Position numbers and translations under genes: made by a program. From an uncultured Lachnospiraceae bacterium (lineage in GTDB: Bacteria > Bacillota_A > Clostridia > Lachnospirales > Lachnospiraceae): a DNA stretch of 8,673 nucleotides. Numbering within the stretch: the first letter of the stretch is position 1; every line of letters begins with the position of its first letter. This document shows positions 1 through 5,874 of the stretch, in pieces. Under the pieces are notes generated by a model. That model searched no databases. It had not been told where the DNA came from and worked only from the letters and a program-made list of their open reading frames with translations. Location of the stretch: contig CAJUFW010000092.1 in assembly GCA_910585655.1 (NCBI GenBank), positions 4,469-13,141 on the forward strand, read 5' to 3'.

Positions 1-63
1 AAGGAATAGAAAAAGGAATAGAAAAAGGAATAGAAAAAGGAATAGAAAAAGGAATAGAAAAAG
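1..63. repeat. 12-bp tandem repeat, five copies plus a partial copy
   Basis: The unit AAGGAATAGAAA is repeated five times without a mismatch (1-60), followed by AAGGAAT before the sequence diverges. The array may continue to the left. In the frame of the Rpn-type gene each unit adds Gly-Ile-Glu-Lys. The unit is a multiple of three, so slippage would change the length of the charged helix without breaking the frame. Confidence 0.95.
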
Positions 64-191
64 GAATTTTAGTTTCTATCCGAAATTTGATGAAGAGTAT
101 GGGTTGGTCTGCAGAACAGGCGATGAAGGCATTACAGATTCCAGAGGTAGAGCAGACGGCTTATACGACTGCTTTAAAGGAGTATGTATAG
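3..191 (+). CDS. 3' end of an Rpn-family (PD-(D/E)XK) nuclease/putative transposase, partial at the window edge
   Basis: This is an open reading frame entering from the left edge and ending at TAG (189-191). It encodes five GIEK units followed by a helical tail starting GILVSIRNLMKSMGWS and ending in ALKEYV. GIEK/GKAEG-type charged repeats followed by a short 'NLM..G.S.E.A...L.I' tail are typical of the C-terminus of Rpn-family recombination-promoting nucleases, which are abundant in Lachnospiraceae. The catalytic PD-(D/E)XK core would lie upstream and is not in the window, so the family call rests on the tail alone and it is unknown whether the gene is intact. The stop lies one base before the end of the convergent ATPase gene. 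An unrelated protein with a GIEK-repeat tail remains possible. Confidence 0.7.
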   Translation, partial: GIEKGIEKGIEKGIEKGIEKGILVSIRNLMKSMGWSAEQAMKALQIPEVEQTAYTTALKEYV

Positions 192-192
192 G

Positions 193-1059
193 TCAGATAG
201 AAGTAAATTCCTTTTCATGTTGTTTGAAAAATTCATAATACGCCCGGACATTCGGCAGTTCGGTCCATGTACTGGGACGCATTGGCGTTTCATCAAGGTT
301 GTAGATTTTGGCATGCTTTATCGCCAGCAGAAATGGGGAATGAGTAGCGATAATAAACTGGCAGCCGAAAAAACGGGCGGACTCTTCTAAAAAGCCGGTT
401 AGCTCTTGCTGTCGTTTTGGGGACAGACTGTTTTCCGGCTCGTCTAACAGGAACAGACCGTTTTCCTGGATTTTTTCCGTAAAATAGAGATAAGCGCTTT
501 CGCCGTTGGAGTGTTCGCGTACATTTTCCGAAAGCTGTGTCCGGACGTATTGGGATTTGGTTTTTCTTCGCGCGTCATTGACTTTGACAAGCTGTTCATA
601 GTCTTCTATAGAGTGCAGGGTAAAGCTGGAACGTTTGGTCTCATAATAATCTTTAAACAATTCGCTTCGTTTTCGGTCGATGCCTTCGTTTAAACTGCGT
701 AGGTTCAGCATAAAATCAAATACGTCGTCACTGGTGATAATACGGCTTTTTTCCGGCAGCTCCCGTTCCAAAACCATATCGCAAAAATGGACGAAATCCT
801 CGAAAAAATTCGTCCGGTTATAGAGCGTATCTCGCTTGAGGTTTAGCTTTTCTGCGATAACATTGAGCGCGGTAGTTTTACCGGAACCATTTCCACCATA
901 TAAAATCGTAATAGATTCGTCGAAATTTAAGGTATGAATAGCATGTTCTGTTAAAATCTGGAAAGGATAAACCGTAGAAAAACAAGTTTCTTTGATTTCA
1001 TGAAGAAAGCGTTCTTCTGTAACCGGAGAAGGGAAGGTAAATTGGGAAAGATAAATCAT
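193..1059 (-). CDS. AAA/ABC-type ATPase of the 'predicted ATPase' family (SMC-like nucleotide-binding fold)
   Basis: A cytoplasmic P-loop ATPase of 288 residues. Visible motifs are a Walker A GGNGSGKT (55-62), an ABC-signature-like SNGES (184-188), a Walker B LFLLDEPE (202-209) and a switch histidine in ATHSP (239-242). Between the two ATP-binding halves is a charged helical insert (about 75-180), shorter than a true SMC coiled coil. No membrane segment or nuclease domain is seen, so it is not a typical transporter subunit. Proteins of this architecture occur as lone ATPases and as partners of nucleases in defence or repair systems. No nuclease partner is adjacent in operon order; the Rpn-type gene is convergent. 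The start is set by AAGGAGG at 1068-1074, eight bases before the ATG. It probably has its own promoter (1098-1125). Family call firm, biological role unknown. Confidence 0.88.
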   Translation of the reverse strand: MIYLSQFTFPSPVTEERFLHEIKETCFSTVYPFQILTEHAIHTLNFDESITILYGGNGSGKTTALNVIAEKLNLKRDTLYNRTNFFEDFVHFCDMVLERELPEKSRIITSDDVFDFMLNLRSLNEGIDRKRSELFKDYYETKRSSFTLHSIEDYEQLVKVNDARRKTKSQYVRTQLSENVREHSNGESAYLYFTEKIQENGLFLLDEPENSLSPKRQQELTGFLEESARFFGCQFIIATHSPFLLAIKHAKIYNLDETPMRPSTWTELPNVRAYYEFFKQHEKEFTSI

Positions 1060-1097
1060 CGTTAAGAACCTCCTTTTCTAAGATCATAATTAGTTTT

Positions 1098-1125
1098 ATT
1101 GTAACAGAAATTACAGGTTCGTCAA
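1098..1125 (-). promoter_or_regulatory. Promoter of the ATPase gene, with an internal dyad
   Basis: On the minus strand a -35 box TTGACG (1120-1125) is separated by 16 bases from a -10 box TACAAT (1098-1103). Each box differs from the sigma-A consensus at one position. Transcription would begin near 1091, giving a leader of about 30 nt that contains the ribosome binding site. The dyad TGTAA-N6-TTACA (1100-1115) overlaps the -10 box and spacer, which would suit a repressor site. Confidence 0.65.
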
Positions 1126-1140
1126 GCAGATTTTTCTGTA

Positions 1141-1169
1141 TTGACAGAAGCTTTTTCTTGTAGCAGAAT
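1141..1169 (+). promoter_or_regulatory. Possible promoter of the cytidylyltransferase gene
   Basis: A perfect -35 box TTGACA (1141-1146) lies 17 bases before a weak -10 box CAGAAT (1164-1169; four of six matches). The predicted start near 1175 would leave a leader of only about 16 nt with the ribosome binding site almost at the 5' end, so the assignment is tentative. The -35 box overlaps a dyad, TTCTGT-ATTG-ACAGAA (1134-1149). Confidence 0.4.
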
Positions 1170-1191
1170 AGAAAAAAAGGAGGATTTTACT

Positions 1192-1887
1192 ATGAATAGA
1201 AAGAAAACGGTAGCGCTGATTCCGGTAAGGGGCGGCAGTAAGTCGATTCCTTTTAAAAATATCCAGAAGCTGGGGGGATATCCTCTGGTATACTGGACGG
1301 CGAAGGCTGCTGCTGCGTGCAGCCGGATTGACCAGGTATATATTACGACAGATTCTGAGCAGATAGCGCAGACAGTGAGGGAATTTGGACTGGAAAAGGT
1401 CTGTGTGATTGGACGAAGTGAAGAGACAGCGACCGATACGGCTTCTACCGAAAGCGTCATGTTAGAATTTGCCCGTCAATATGAGTTTGAAACGATTGTA
1501 CTGATCCAGGCGACTTCTCCCTTGCTTCGGGCAGAGGATTTAGAACGGGGAATGGTTGTTTACGAAGAACCGGAGACGGACAGCGTTCTGTCGGCGGTCA
1601 GCCAGAAGCGTTTTTGCTGGGCGGTAACAGAAGATGGTTATGCCAAAGCAGAGAATTATGATATCTTTCACCGACCGCGCCGCCAGGAATTTGCAGGGTA
1701 TTTTGTAGAAAACGGAGCCTTTTATATCACGTCCAGAGAACGGCTGTTAAAAACTGGAAACCGCCTCTCTGGAAATATTCGTATTTGCGAGATGCCGGAA
1801 GAAACTTTTTATGAGCTGGATGAGCCGTCGGACTGGGTGATGATCGAGCAGTTGATGAAGCTGCGGGAGGAAGGAGGAAACCGATGA
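1192..1887 (+). CDS. CMP-N-acylneuraminate-type cytidylyltransferase (NeuA/PseF/LegF group)
   Basis: A cytoplasmic nucleotidyltransferase of 231 residues expected to transfer CMP from CTP to a nonulosonic or related acid sugar. Visible motifs are the N-terminal CTP-binding ALIPVRGGSKSIPFKNI (8-24), ITTDS (51-55), LIQATSPLL (104-112), RPRRQ (161-165) and ENGAFYIT (173-180), with a C-terminal ELDEPSD (208-214). The length suits a single-domain enzyme of this family. The exact sugar cannot be read from sequence; sialic, pseudaminic and legionaminic acids are all possible. The reading frame extends upstream to a TTG at 1141, but the ATG at 1192 has AAAGGAGG (1176-1183) at normal spacing and starts directly at the family's N-terminus. 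It overlaps the LspA-like gene by four bases. No sugar synthase, epimerase or transferase gene lies nearby, so it is an orphan activation enzyme here. Confidence 0.88.
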   Translation: MNRKKTVALIPVRGGSKSIPFKNIQKLGGYPLVYWTAKAAAACSRIDQVYITTDSEQIAQTVREFGLEKVCVIGRSEETATDTASTESVMLEFARQYEFETIVLIQATSPLLRAEDLERGMVVYEEPETDSVLSAVSQKRFCWAVTEDGYAKAENYDIFHRPRRQEFAGYFVENGAFYITSRERLLKTGNRLSGNIRICEMPEETFYELDEPSDWVMIEQLMKLREEGGNR

Positions 1888-2309
1888 TTTCGTTTCTGTT
1901 ATCGGCTTGCCTCTTTGCTGCCGATCAAGTCTGCAAGCATAACATAGAGCGACAGGCAGATCCGAATAAGGAGCTGTTAGGAGGAGAGATCCAGGTGACG
2001 CGTTATCATAACCGTGGTGTTTTTTTAAGCTTTTTCAGTGGAAAAGAGCGGTTGGTAAAAGTACTTTCCTCGTTGTCGTTCGGTCTTTTGCTGGTATTAG
2101 GAGTCCTGGCACGCACGAGACTGTGCCGGGTGGGTCTGGCGCTGCTGGCAGGAGGCGGACTCTCCAATCAGACAGATCGTTATCGGAAGGGTTATGTGGT
2201 GGATTATTTTAGCTTCCGTCAGCTCCCGCAGGTAGTATTTAACCTGGGAGATATGGGGATTTTTCTGGGAGCGCTGCTGGCGCTTACAGGATTTTCCACG
2301 GAGAAATAA
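1884..2309 (+). CDS. Signal peptidase II (LspA)-like membrane aspartyl protease, short form
   Basis: A 141-residue polytopic membrane protein; LspA cleaves lipoprotein signal peptides at the lipid-modified cysteine. The family's blocks are present in order: DQVCK (D14, K18), YHNRGVF (N43, matching the N.GAAF block), GGGLSNQTDR (N95, D98, R99), VVDY (D107) and FNLGD (N120, D123). D107 and D123 correspond to the catalytic aspartates of VVDF and FNLAD in canonical LspA. Hydrophobic stretches near 1-14, 57-76, 80-93 and 117-136 fit four membrane helices. It is shorter than usual LspA (about 150-165 residues) and has Gly in place of the conserved Ala before the last aspartate. The start is set by AAGGAGG (1871-1877) and overlaps the upstream stop as ATGA, implying translational coupling. 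I cannot tell whether it is the housekeeping enzyme or a second, specialised copy; its odd partner and divergence favour the latter. Confidence 0.82.
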   Translation: MISFLLSACLFAADQVCKHNIERQADPNKELLGGEIQVTRYHNRGVFLSFFSGKERLVKVLSSLSFGLLLVLGVLARTRLCRVGLALLAGGGLSNQTDRYRKGYVVDYFSFRQLPQVVFNLGDMGIFLGALLALTGFSTEK

Positions 2310-2376
2310 AACGATCGGGATAGTATGCCGGGAGTATCTATTGTCTGTATGAAGTAGTATTAAATTCTTAGAAACA

Positions 2377-2406
2377 TCAGAAAATCTTCAGAAAAATATC
2401 AGAAAA
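2377..2406 (+). promoter_or_regulatory. Three TCAGAAAA direct repeats at exact 11-bp spacing (putative response-regulator operator)
   Basis: TCAGAAAA begins at 2377, 2388 and 2399, so the copies lie one helical turn apart on the same DNA face. Tandem half-sites with 11-bp phasing are the usual binding pattern of OmpR/PhoB-type regulators, and the next gene encodes one. The array ends about 28 bases before a -10-like TATGAT (2435-2440) that lacks a recognisable -35, which suits an activator-dependent promoter. Autoregulation is inference. Confidence 0.55.
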
Positions 2407-2434
2407 TTCATTATTCTTTCTGCGTTTCCTATGT

Positions 2435-2440
2435 TATGAT
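2435..2440 (+). promoter_or_regulatory. Possible activator-dependent -10 box upstream of the two-component operon
   Basis: TATGAT matches five of six -10 positions. Seventeen bases upstream is TATTCT, a poor -35. The three 11-bp-spaced repeats lie at roughly -41 to -70 of the start it would give (near 2447), a normal place for an activator. Confidence 0.4.
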
Positions 2441-2462
2441 TTTGTAGGAAGTTTTGATACAA

Positions 2463-2487
2463 GTTCGTAACATGTTCGTGTTATACT
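2463..2487 (+). promoter_or_regulatory. Extended -10 promoter with paired GTTCGT repeats, main candidate for the two-component operon
   Basis: TGTTATACT (2479-2487) is a perfect TGn extension followed by a -10 box with five of six matches. No good -35 stands at the normal distance, as is common for extended -10 promoters. Immediately upstream, GTTCGT occurs at 2463 and 2474, again 11 bases apart, where a bound regulator would contact or block polymerase. The predicted start is near 2493-2494. Confidence 0.55.
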
Positions 2488-2490
2488 AAA

Positions 2491-2519
2491 TCCTGCAAAG
2501 AGACATATGCTTTGCAGGA
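2491..2519 (+). other. Hairpin at the predicted mRNA 5' end
   Basis: TCCTGCAAAG (2491-2500) and CTTTGCAGGA (2510-2519) form a perfect 10-bp stem with a nine-base loop. No T tract follows, so this is not an intrinsic terminator. The predicted transcription start lies at its first bases, so the mRNA would carry a near-terminal stem-loop, an arrangement that can protect a transcript from 5'-end decay. The ribosome binding site of the regulator (2528-2535) is outside the stem. Confidence 0.6.
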
Positions 2520-2543
2520 GATAAACGGGGAGGAGCAGAAAGG

Positions 2544-3203
2544 ATGCAAAAAATTTTAATCGTAGAGGACGAGGAAGCCATTTCCAATTTAATGAAAATC
2601 AATTTGGAAGCAGAGGGGTATCGCTGTACCTGCGCCTATGACGGAAAGGAAGGGGCGGACGAGATCGAACGGGAGACGTTTGATCTCGTCTTGCTGGATA
2701 TTATGCTGCCGGAAATTGATGGCTATGAGCTGCTAGAATATATGAAACCTATGGGAATTCCGGTGATTTTTTTGACGGCAAAAGGGTCTGTTAACGATCG
2801 GATCAAAGGGCTGCGGCTGGGAGCGGATGATTATATTGTCAAACCGTTTCAGGTCGGGGAGCTGGTGGCACGGGTAGAGGCTGTTTTGAGAAGATACGGG
2901 AAAGGAATCCGGAAGCTGACGTTTGCCAATGTGGAAATCGACTTGTTTTCCAGAGTAGTGTTAAAAAACGGGCAACCGGTGGATTTGACGGTCAAGGAAT
3001 TTGATTTGCTGGTAGAATTGATACAAAATAAAAATGTGGCGCTCTATCGGGATCGATTGTATGAAAAGGTTTGGGGCGAGGTGTTTATGGGAGATACCCG
3101 TACGTTGGATTCCCATATCCAGCGCCTGCGGAAAAAGCTGGGCTGGGAAAAATGTATTAAAACCGTATTTCGGATAGGATATCGGCTGGAGGAGGAAGGA
3201 TAA
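2544..3203 (+). CDS. OmpR/PhoB-family response regulator
   Basis: A cytoplasmic transcription factor of 219 residues. The receiver domain (about 1-115) has the acidic pair E8/D9, the phospho-acceptor D52 in LLDIMLP, T78 in FLTAK and K100 in VKPF. The C-terminal winged-helix DNA-binding domain (about 125-217) shows VDLTVKEFDLLVEL, the recognition-helix region TRTLDSHIQRLRKKLG and the closing wing FRIGYRLE. All phosphotransfer residues are present, so it should be a working regulator. The ATG is preceded by GGGAGGAG (2528-2535). It is followed after four bases by its histidine kinase, the presumed phosphodonor. Phased repeats upstream suggest that it regulates its own operon. The genes it controls are not known, though the downstream PepSY-like and peptidase genes are natural candidates. 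Confidence 0.95.
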   Translation: MQKILIVEDEEAISNLMKINLEAEGYRCTCAYDGKEGADEIERETFDLVLLDIMLPEIDGYELLEYMKPMGIPVIFLTAKGSVNDRIKGLRLGADDYIVKPFQVGELVARVEAVLRRYGKGIRKLTFANVEIDLFSRVVLKNGQPVDLTVKEFDLLVELIQNKNVALYRDRLYEKVWGEVFMGDTRTLDSHIQRLRKKLGWEKCIKTVFRIGYRLEEEG

Positions 3204-3207
3204 TCCG

Positions 3208-4698
3208 GTGAAACTCTCATTTAAAATTTTTCTTTGTTTTGTCATTCTATTTGGGATTACCTTTCAGGCGGCAGGCTATTTGCTGATCAATTTTGCATAT
3301 CAAAATGCGATTGGGCAGGAAAAAAAGATGGCTGTCCAGGAATTCCAGCACAATAAATATATTTTACAATCCATTCTCTATCTGGAGCCGACGTTACTGA
3401 CGGAAGGCGGGAAGGGATTGGAGCGGTATGCCAAGAGCTTTACCGTTCCGGTGGCTTTTTATGGGGAAGAGAAAGAATGTTTGTTTTCCAATATGATGGT
3501 GCCGCCAGAGCAGGCGGTATTAGAAGGGCTGGAATGGGGAAGAATCAGTTTTCAGATAACGCAATATAAAACAGGCAGCTATATTTTTGTAGGGGATTCG
3601 GTTCCATGGGATACTATCTCCAAAACAGCCAGAGAAGAAGAGACGCTGGCATATGACGGGACTGCGGTTTATTTACTGACGGAAACCGATATCAGTTCTG
3701 TAGTAGAGTCCCAAAGAGAAATGATTGCCTATTTCCAGAGAATTTATCTTTTGATATTAGGAATTGGGGTTCCGGTGATTTTTTTGCTGACCAGCTATTT
3801 AACCAGAACGATTAAACGAGTGGGCAAGGCAGCCAGACGGATAGCAGAAGGACGTTATTCCGAGCGTATCCAGGTATCCGGACGGGATGAGATTGGAGAG
3901 ATGGCGGCAGACTTTAACCAAATGGCGGCGCGGATAGAGGAAAAAATGGCGGAGCTGTCCGATACAGCAAGACAGAAGGAGGATTTTACCGCTAATTTTG
4001 CTCATGAATTAAAAACTCCTCTGACCTCGGTGATTGGTTATGCGGATATGATATATCAGAAGGAGCTGCCGAGAGAGCAGGTAAAAAGCGCGGCGGAATA
4101 TATCTGGAAGGAAGGCATGAGACTAGAGGCTCTTTCTCAAAAGCTAATGGACTTGTTTGTTTTAAATAAACAGGATTTTTTATTGCAGGATATCGCTTTA
4201 AAACAGCCGGCTTTGCAGGAGACATTAGAAGATTTGCAACAGGGGATGGAACCTTTGTGTAAAAAGTATGGAGTAAGCTTTCATATGGAATTAGAAGAAG
4301 GTACGATTGCCGTAGATTATGATTTATTTAAAACGATGCTGTTAAATTTAGTGGACAATGCAGCGAAGGCAGATAGCAAAGATATTTGGCTGACCGGAAG
4401 GAACCTGGCAGGGACGGCAGAATATGAACTTCTTTTGCGGGATAACGGAAAGGGGATTCCGCCAGGAGAATTAGGACGGATTACAGAGGCGTTTTATATG
4501 GTAGATAAATCCAGAGCCAGAAAACAGCACGGAGCCGGACTGGGGATGGCTCTGGTTGCAAAGATTGCAGAGCTGCATGGAGCGGAATTGAACATAGAAA
4601 GCGACGGTTTGCATGGAACTACGGTTTCTCTGCTTTTCCATCGTACGGCATCCGGGCAGAAGACAGACGACCAGAGAGAGGAGGAGAAAGAAGGATGA
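3208..4698 (+). CDS. Membrane sensor histidine kinase with a HAMP domain
   Basis: A 496-residue sensor kinase, partner of the upstream regulator. Order of parts: membrane helix 1 (about 7-29), an extracytoplasmic domain of about 145 residues with no fold I recognise, membrane helix 2 (about 178-198), HAMP (about 199-250), dimerisation/phosphoacceptor helix with H266 in FAHELKTPLTSVIGY, and an ATP-binding domain with N-box LVDNAAKA (N384), G1 box DNGKGI (412-417) and G2 box GAGLGMAL (442-449). All catalytic motifs are intact. The start is GTG at 3208, four bases after the regulator stop, with AAGGA at 3196-3200; the next in-frame ATG (residue 41) would lose the first membrane helix. The gene overlaps the next one by four bases, which places the third protein in the same signalling unit. 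The stimulus is unknown. Confidence 0.95.
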   Translation: MKLSFKIFLCFVILFGITFQAAGYLLINFAYQNAIGQEKKMAVQEFQHNKYILQSILYLEPTLLTEGGKGLERYAKSFTVPVAFYGEEKECLFSNMMVPPEQAVLEGLEWGRISFQITQYKTGSYIFVGDSVPWDTISKTAREEETLAYDGTAVYLLTETDISSVVESQREMIAYFQRIYLLILGIGVPVIFLLTSYLTRTIKRVGKAARRIAEGRYSERIQVSGRDEIGEMAADFNQMAARIEEKMAELSDTARQKEDFTANFAHELKTPLTSVIGYADMIYQKELPREQVKSAAEYIWKEGMRLEALSQKLMDLFVLNKQDFLLQDIALKQPALQETLEDLQQGMEPLCKKYGVSFHMELEEGTIAVDYDLFKTMLLNLVDNAAKADSKDIWLTGRNLAGTAEYELLLRDNGKGIPPGELGRITEAFYMVDKSRARKQHGAGLGMALVAKIAELHGAELNIESDGLHGTTVSLLFHRTASGQKTDDQREEEKEG

Positions 4699-5702
4699 AG
4701 CAATCGTTTAAATATACGGTGTTTGCTCTTGCTTTGGCGTTGGTCTTTGTATGCTGCAGTATGGCAGGGATGAATATGATTTTGGCTGCAAGAGAGCGGG
4801 CGTTGCTTTCAGAGAAAGGAAACGCCATTGTACAATCTCCGATCCGCGCATGGGAGACCGAACGGAAAACCAGTCATCTGATAGAAATAGAAGGCGAGGG
4901 ACTAAAGGAAGCAGAACAGGAAGAACAAAAGGGACTCCGGCAGACGATAGAACTTTGGGAAATGGAAGCGGTGGAATATGCTTGGAATAGCTGGTCTTAT
5001 GAAACTTTGCATGAGCCGGTAATCGGTCAGATTTCCATGGAGGAAGCGATAGAAAAAGGAAAGACATGGCTGCAGGAAATGGAAGTAGCGGAGGATCTTC
5101 TAACCGATCTGACAGAAATAACAAATACAGAAACATCCGGGGATGGGGAAGAGATCCAGGGACAGACAGCCATTACTTCAGCGCCGAATATTACTGACAA
5201 TCAAAGCGTAAAATCAGAGAAAACCGGAGAAGCTAATACCAGCACGAAGATGGCACTGCATTCTTTTAGCGCCTTTTTAAGTGTCAGAAGTAATAGAACT
5301 GAAAAAATCGAACCGTTAGCGCCATACTATAGTTTTTGGAATATCCGTTTTTCCAGTGAAGAAATGAGCGTATATTTGCGGATGAACGCAGTAACCGGCG
5401 AGGTATGGGAGGCAGAGCTAATCTGTTACAAAGAAATCACGGACACGCTATTGTTCCGACTAGGAGAACGGCTGCAAAGGTTTATAGAATTAGCCGGCGT
5501 ACAGCCAGTAGAGGATAGTCTGTATATGGATTTTGGAAACGGAGATTGCTACGCTTTCCTCCGCCTGCAGGATACCAACATGTACGCCATAATGGACGGT
5601 TATAAAATAGAAAGCCGCAGCATTCACAACGATGACAGGAATTGGGAACTAGGCGAGAAAAAAGAAGCCGTAATAGTGAGATACATGATAAAAATAAACT
5701 AA
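4695..5702 (+). CDS. Membrane-anchored PepSY-like protein, third gene of the two-component operon, function unknown
   Basis: A 335-residue protein I do not recognise as a named family. An N-terminal hydrophobic helix (about 6-31) acts as a signal anchor, placing the rest outside the membrane. ISMEEAIEKGKTWLQEM (113-129) resembles the first helix of a PepSY domain, and FWNIRFSS...VYLRMNAVTGEVWEAELI (214-243) resembles its strand-turn-strand half, including the typical 'D/N-A-x-TGEV' turn. A polar Thr/Ser/Glu/Gly-rich stretch (about 142-205) separates the two. The C-terminal 90 residues are a mixed alpha/beta region. The ATG overlaps the kinase stop (ATGA), with a purine-rich GGAGGAG just upstream, so translation is probably coupled to the kinase. 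By analogy with other extracytoplasmic partners of sensor kinases, it may modulate the kinase; this is inference. A secreted-peptidase inhibitor role, known for some PepSY proteins, is the alternative. Confidence 0.75.
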   Translation: MKQSFKYTVFALALALVFVCCSMAGMNMILAARERALLSEKGNAIVQSPIRAWETERKTSHLIEIEGEGLKEAEQEEQKGLRQTIELWEMEAVEYAWNSWSYETLHEPVIGQISMEEAIEKGKTWLQEMEVAEDLLTDLTEITNTETSGDGEEIQGQTAITSAPNITDNQSVKSEKTGEANTSTKMALHSFSAFLSVRSNRTEKIEPLAPYYSFWNIRFSSEEMSVYLRMNAVTGEVWEAELICYKEITDTLLFRLGERLQRFIELAGVQPVEDSLYMDFGNGDCYAFLRLQDTNMYAIMDGYKIESRSIHNDDRNWELGEKKEAVIVRYMIKIN

Positions 5703-5736
5703 GACGCCGCAGAAAATTCATTCATATGGGGACATG

Positions 5737-5755
5737 GAATGTAGCCGCATCAAAA
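5737..5755 (+). repeat. 19-bp direct repeat, copy 1
   Basis: GAATGTAGCCGCATCAAAA, identical to 5842-5860. The copies are 105 bases apart and bracket the long palindrome. This copy has no ribosome binding site after it; the other leads straight into that of the peptidase gene. Confidence 0.9.
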
Positions 5756-5777
5756 AAATACCCCGCAGCGGAATGAA

Positions 5778-5841
5778 GATATCCGAATAGATTTTTTGTG
5801 TGGTACTTTACACACAAAAAATCTATTCCTGCAGGGATATC
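5778..5841. repeat. Long bulged palindrome (18-bp perfect stem plus 7-bp outer stem)
   Basis: The inner arms GAATAGATTTTTTGTGTG (5785-5802) and CACACAAAAAATCTATTC (5811-5828) are perfectly complementary around an eight-base loop. An outer stem, GATATCC (5778-5784) with GGATATC (5835-5841), continues the helix after a six-base bulge, CTGCAG (5829-5834), on the right only. Neither outer side has a T tract, so a standard intrinsic terminator is unlikely. It could be a miniature palindromic element, an operator, or an RNA processing site between the two-component operon and the peptidase gene. Confidence 0.85.
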
Positions 5842-5860
5842 GAATGTAGCCGCATCAAAA
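5842..5860 (+). repeat. 19-bp direct repeat, copy 2
   Basis: Second copy of GAATGTAGCCGCATCAAAA, directly abutting the right end of the palindrome and one base before the AGGAGG (5862-5867) of the peptidase gene. Confidence 0.9.
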
Positions 5861-5874
5861 TAGGAGGAAATAAA

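Noticed and set aside
193..1059. The ATPase and Rpn-type nuclease as a two-gene defence system
   Set aside because: The genes are convergent rather than co-transcribed, and Rpn-type genes are scattered widely in such genomes, so adjacency alone does not support a joint function.
1141..1191. An upstream TTG start for the cytidylyltransferase
   Set aside because: The TTG is the first part of a perfect -35 box TTGACA and has no ribosome binding site, whereas the ATG at 1192 has AAAGGAGG.
2469..2476. AACATGTT as a LexA (SOS) box
   Set aside because: The Gram-positive LexA box needs GAAC and GTTC separated by four bases; here the half-sites are too close, and the direct repeat GTTCGT explains the sequence better.
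5778..5841. The long palindrome as an intrinsic terminator of the two-component operon
   Set aside because: Its T and A runs are inside the stem arms; neither side is followed by a T tract outside the stem on the matching strand.
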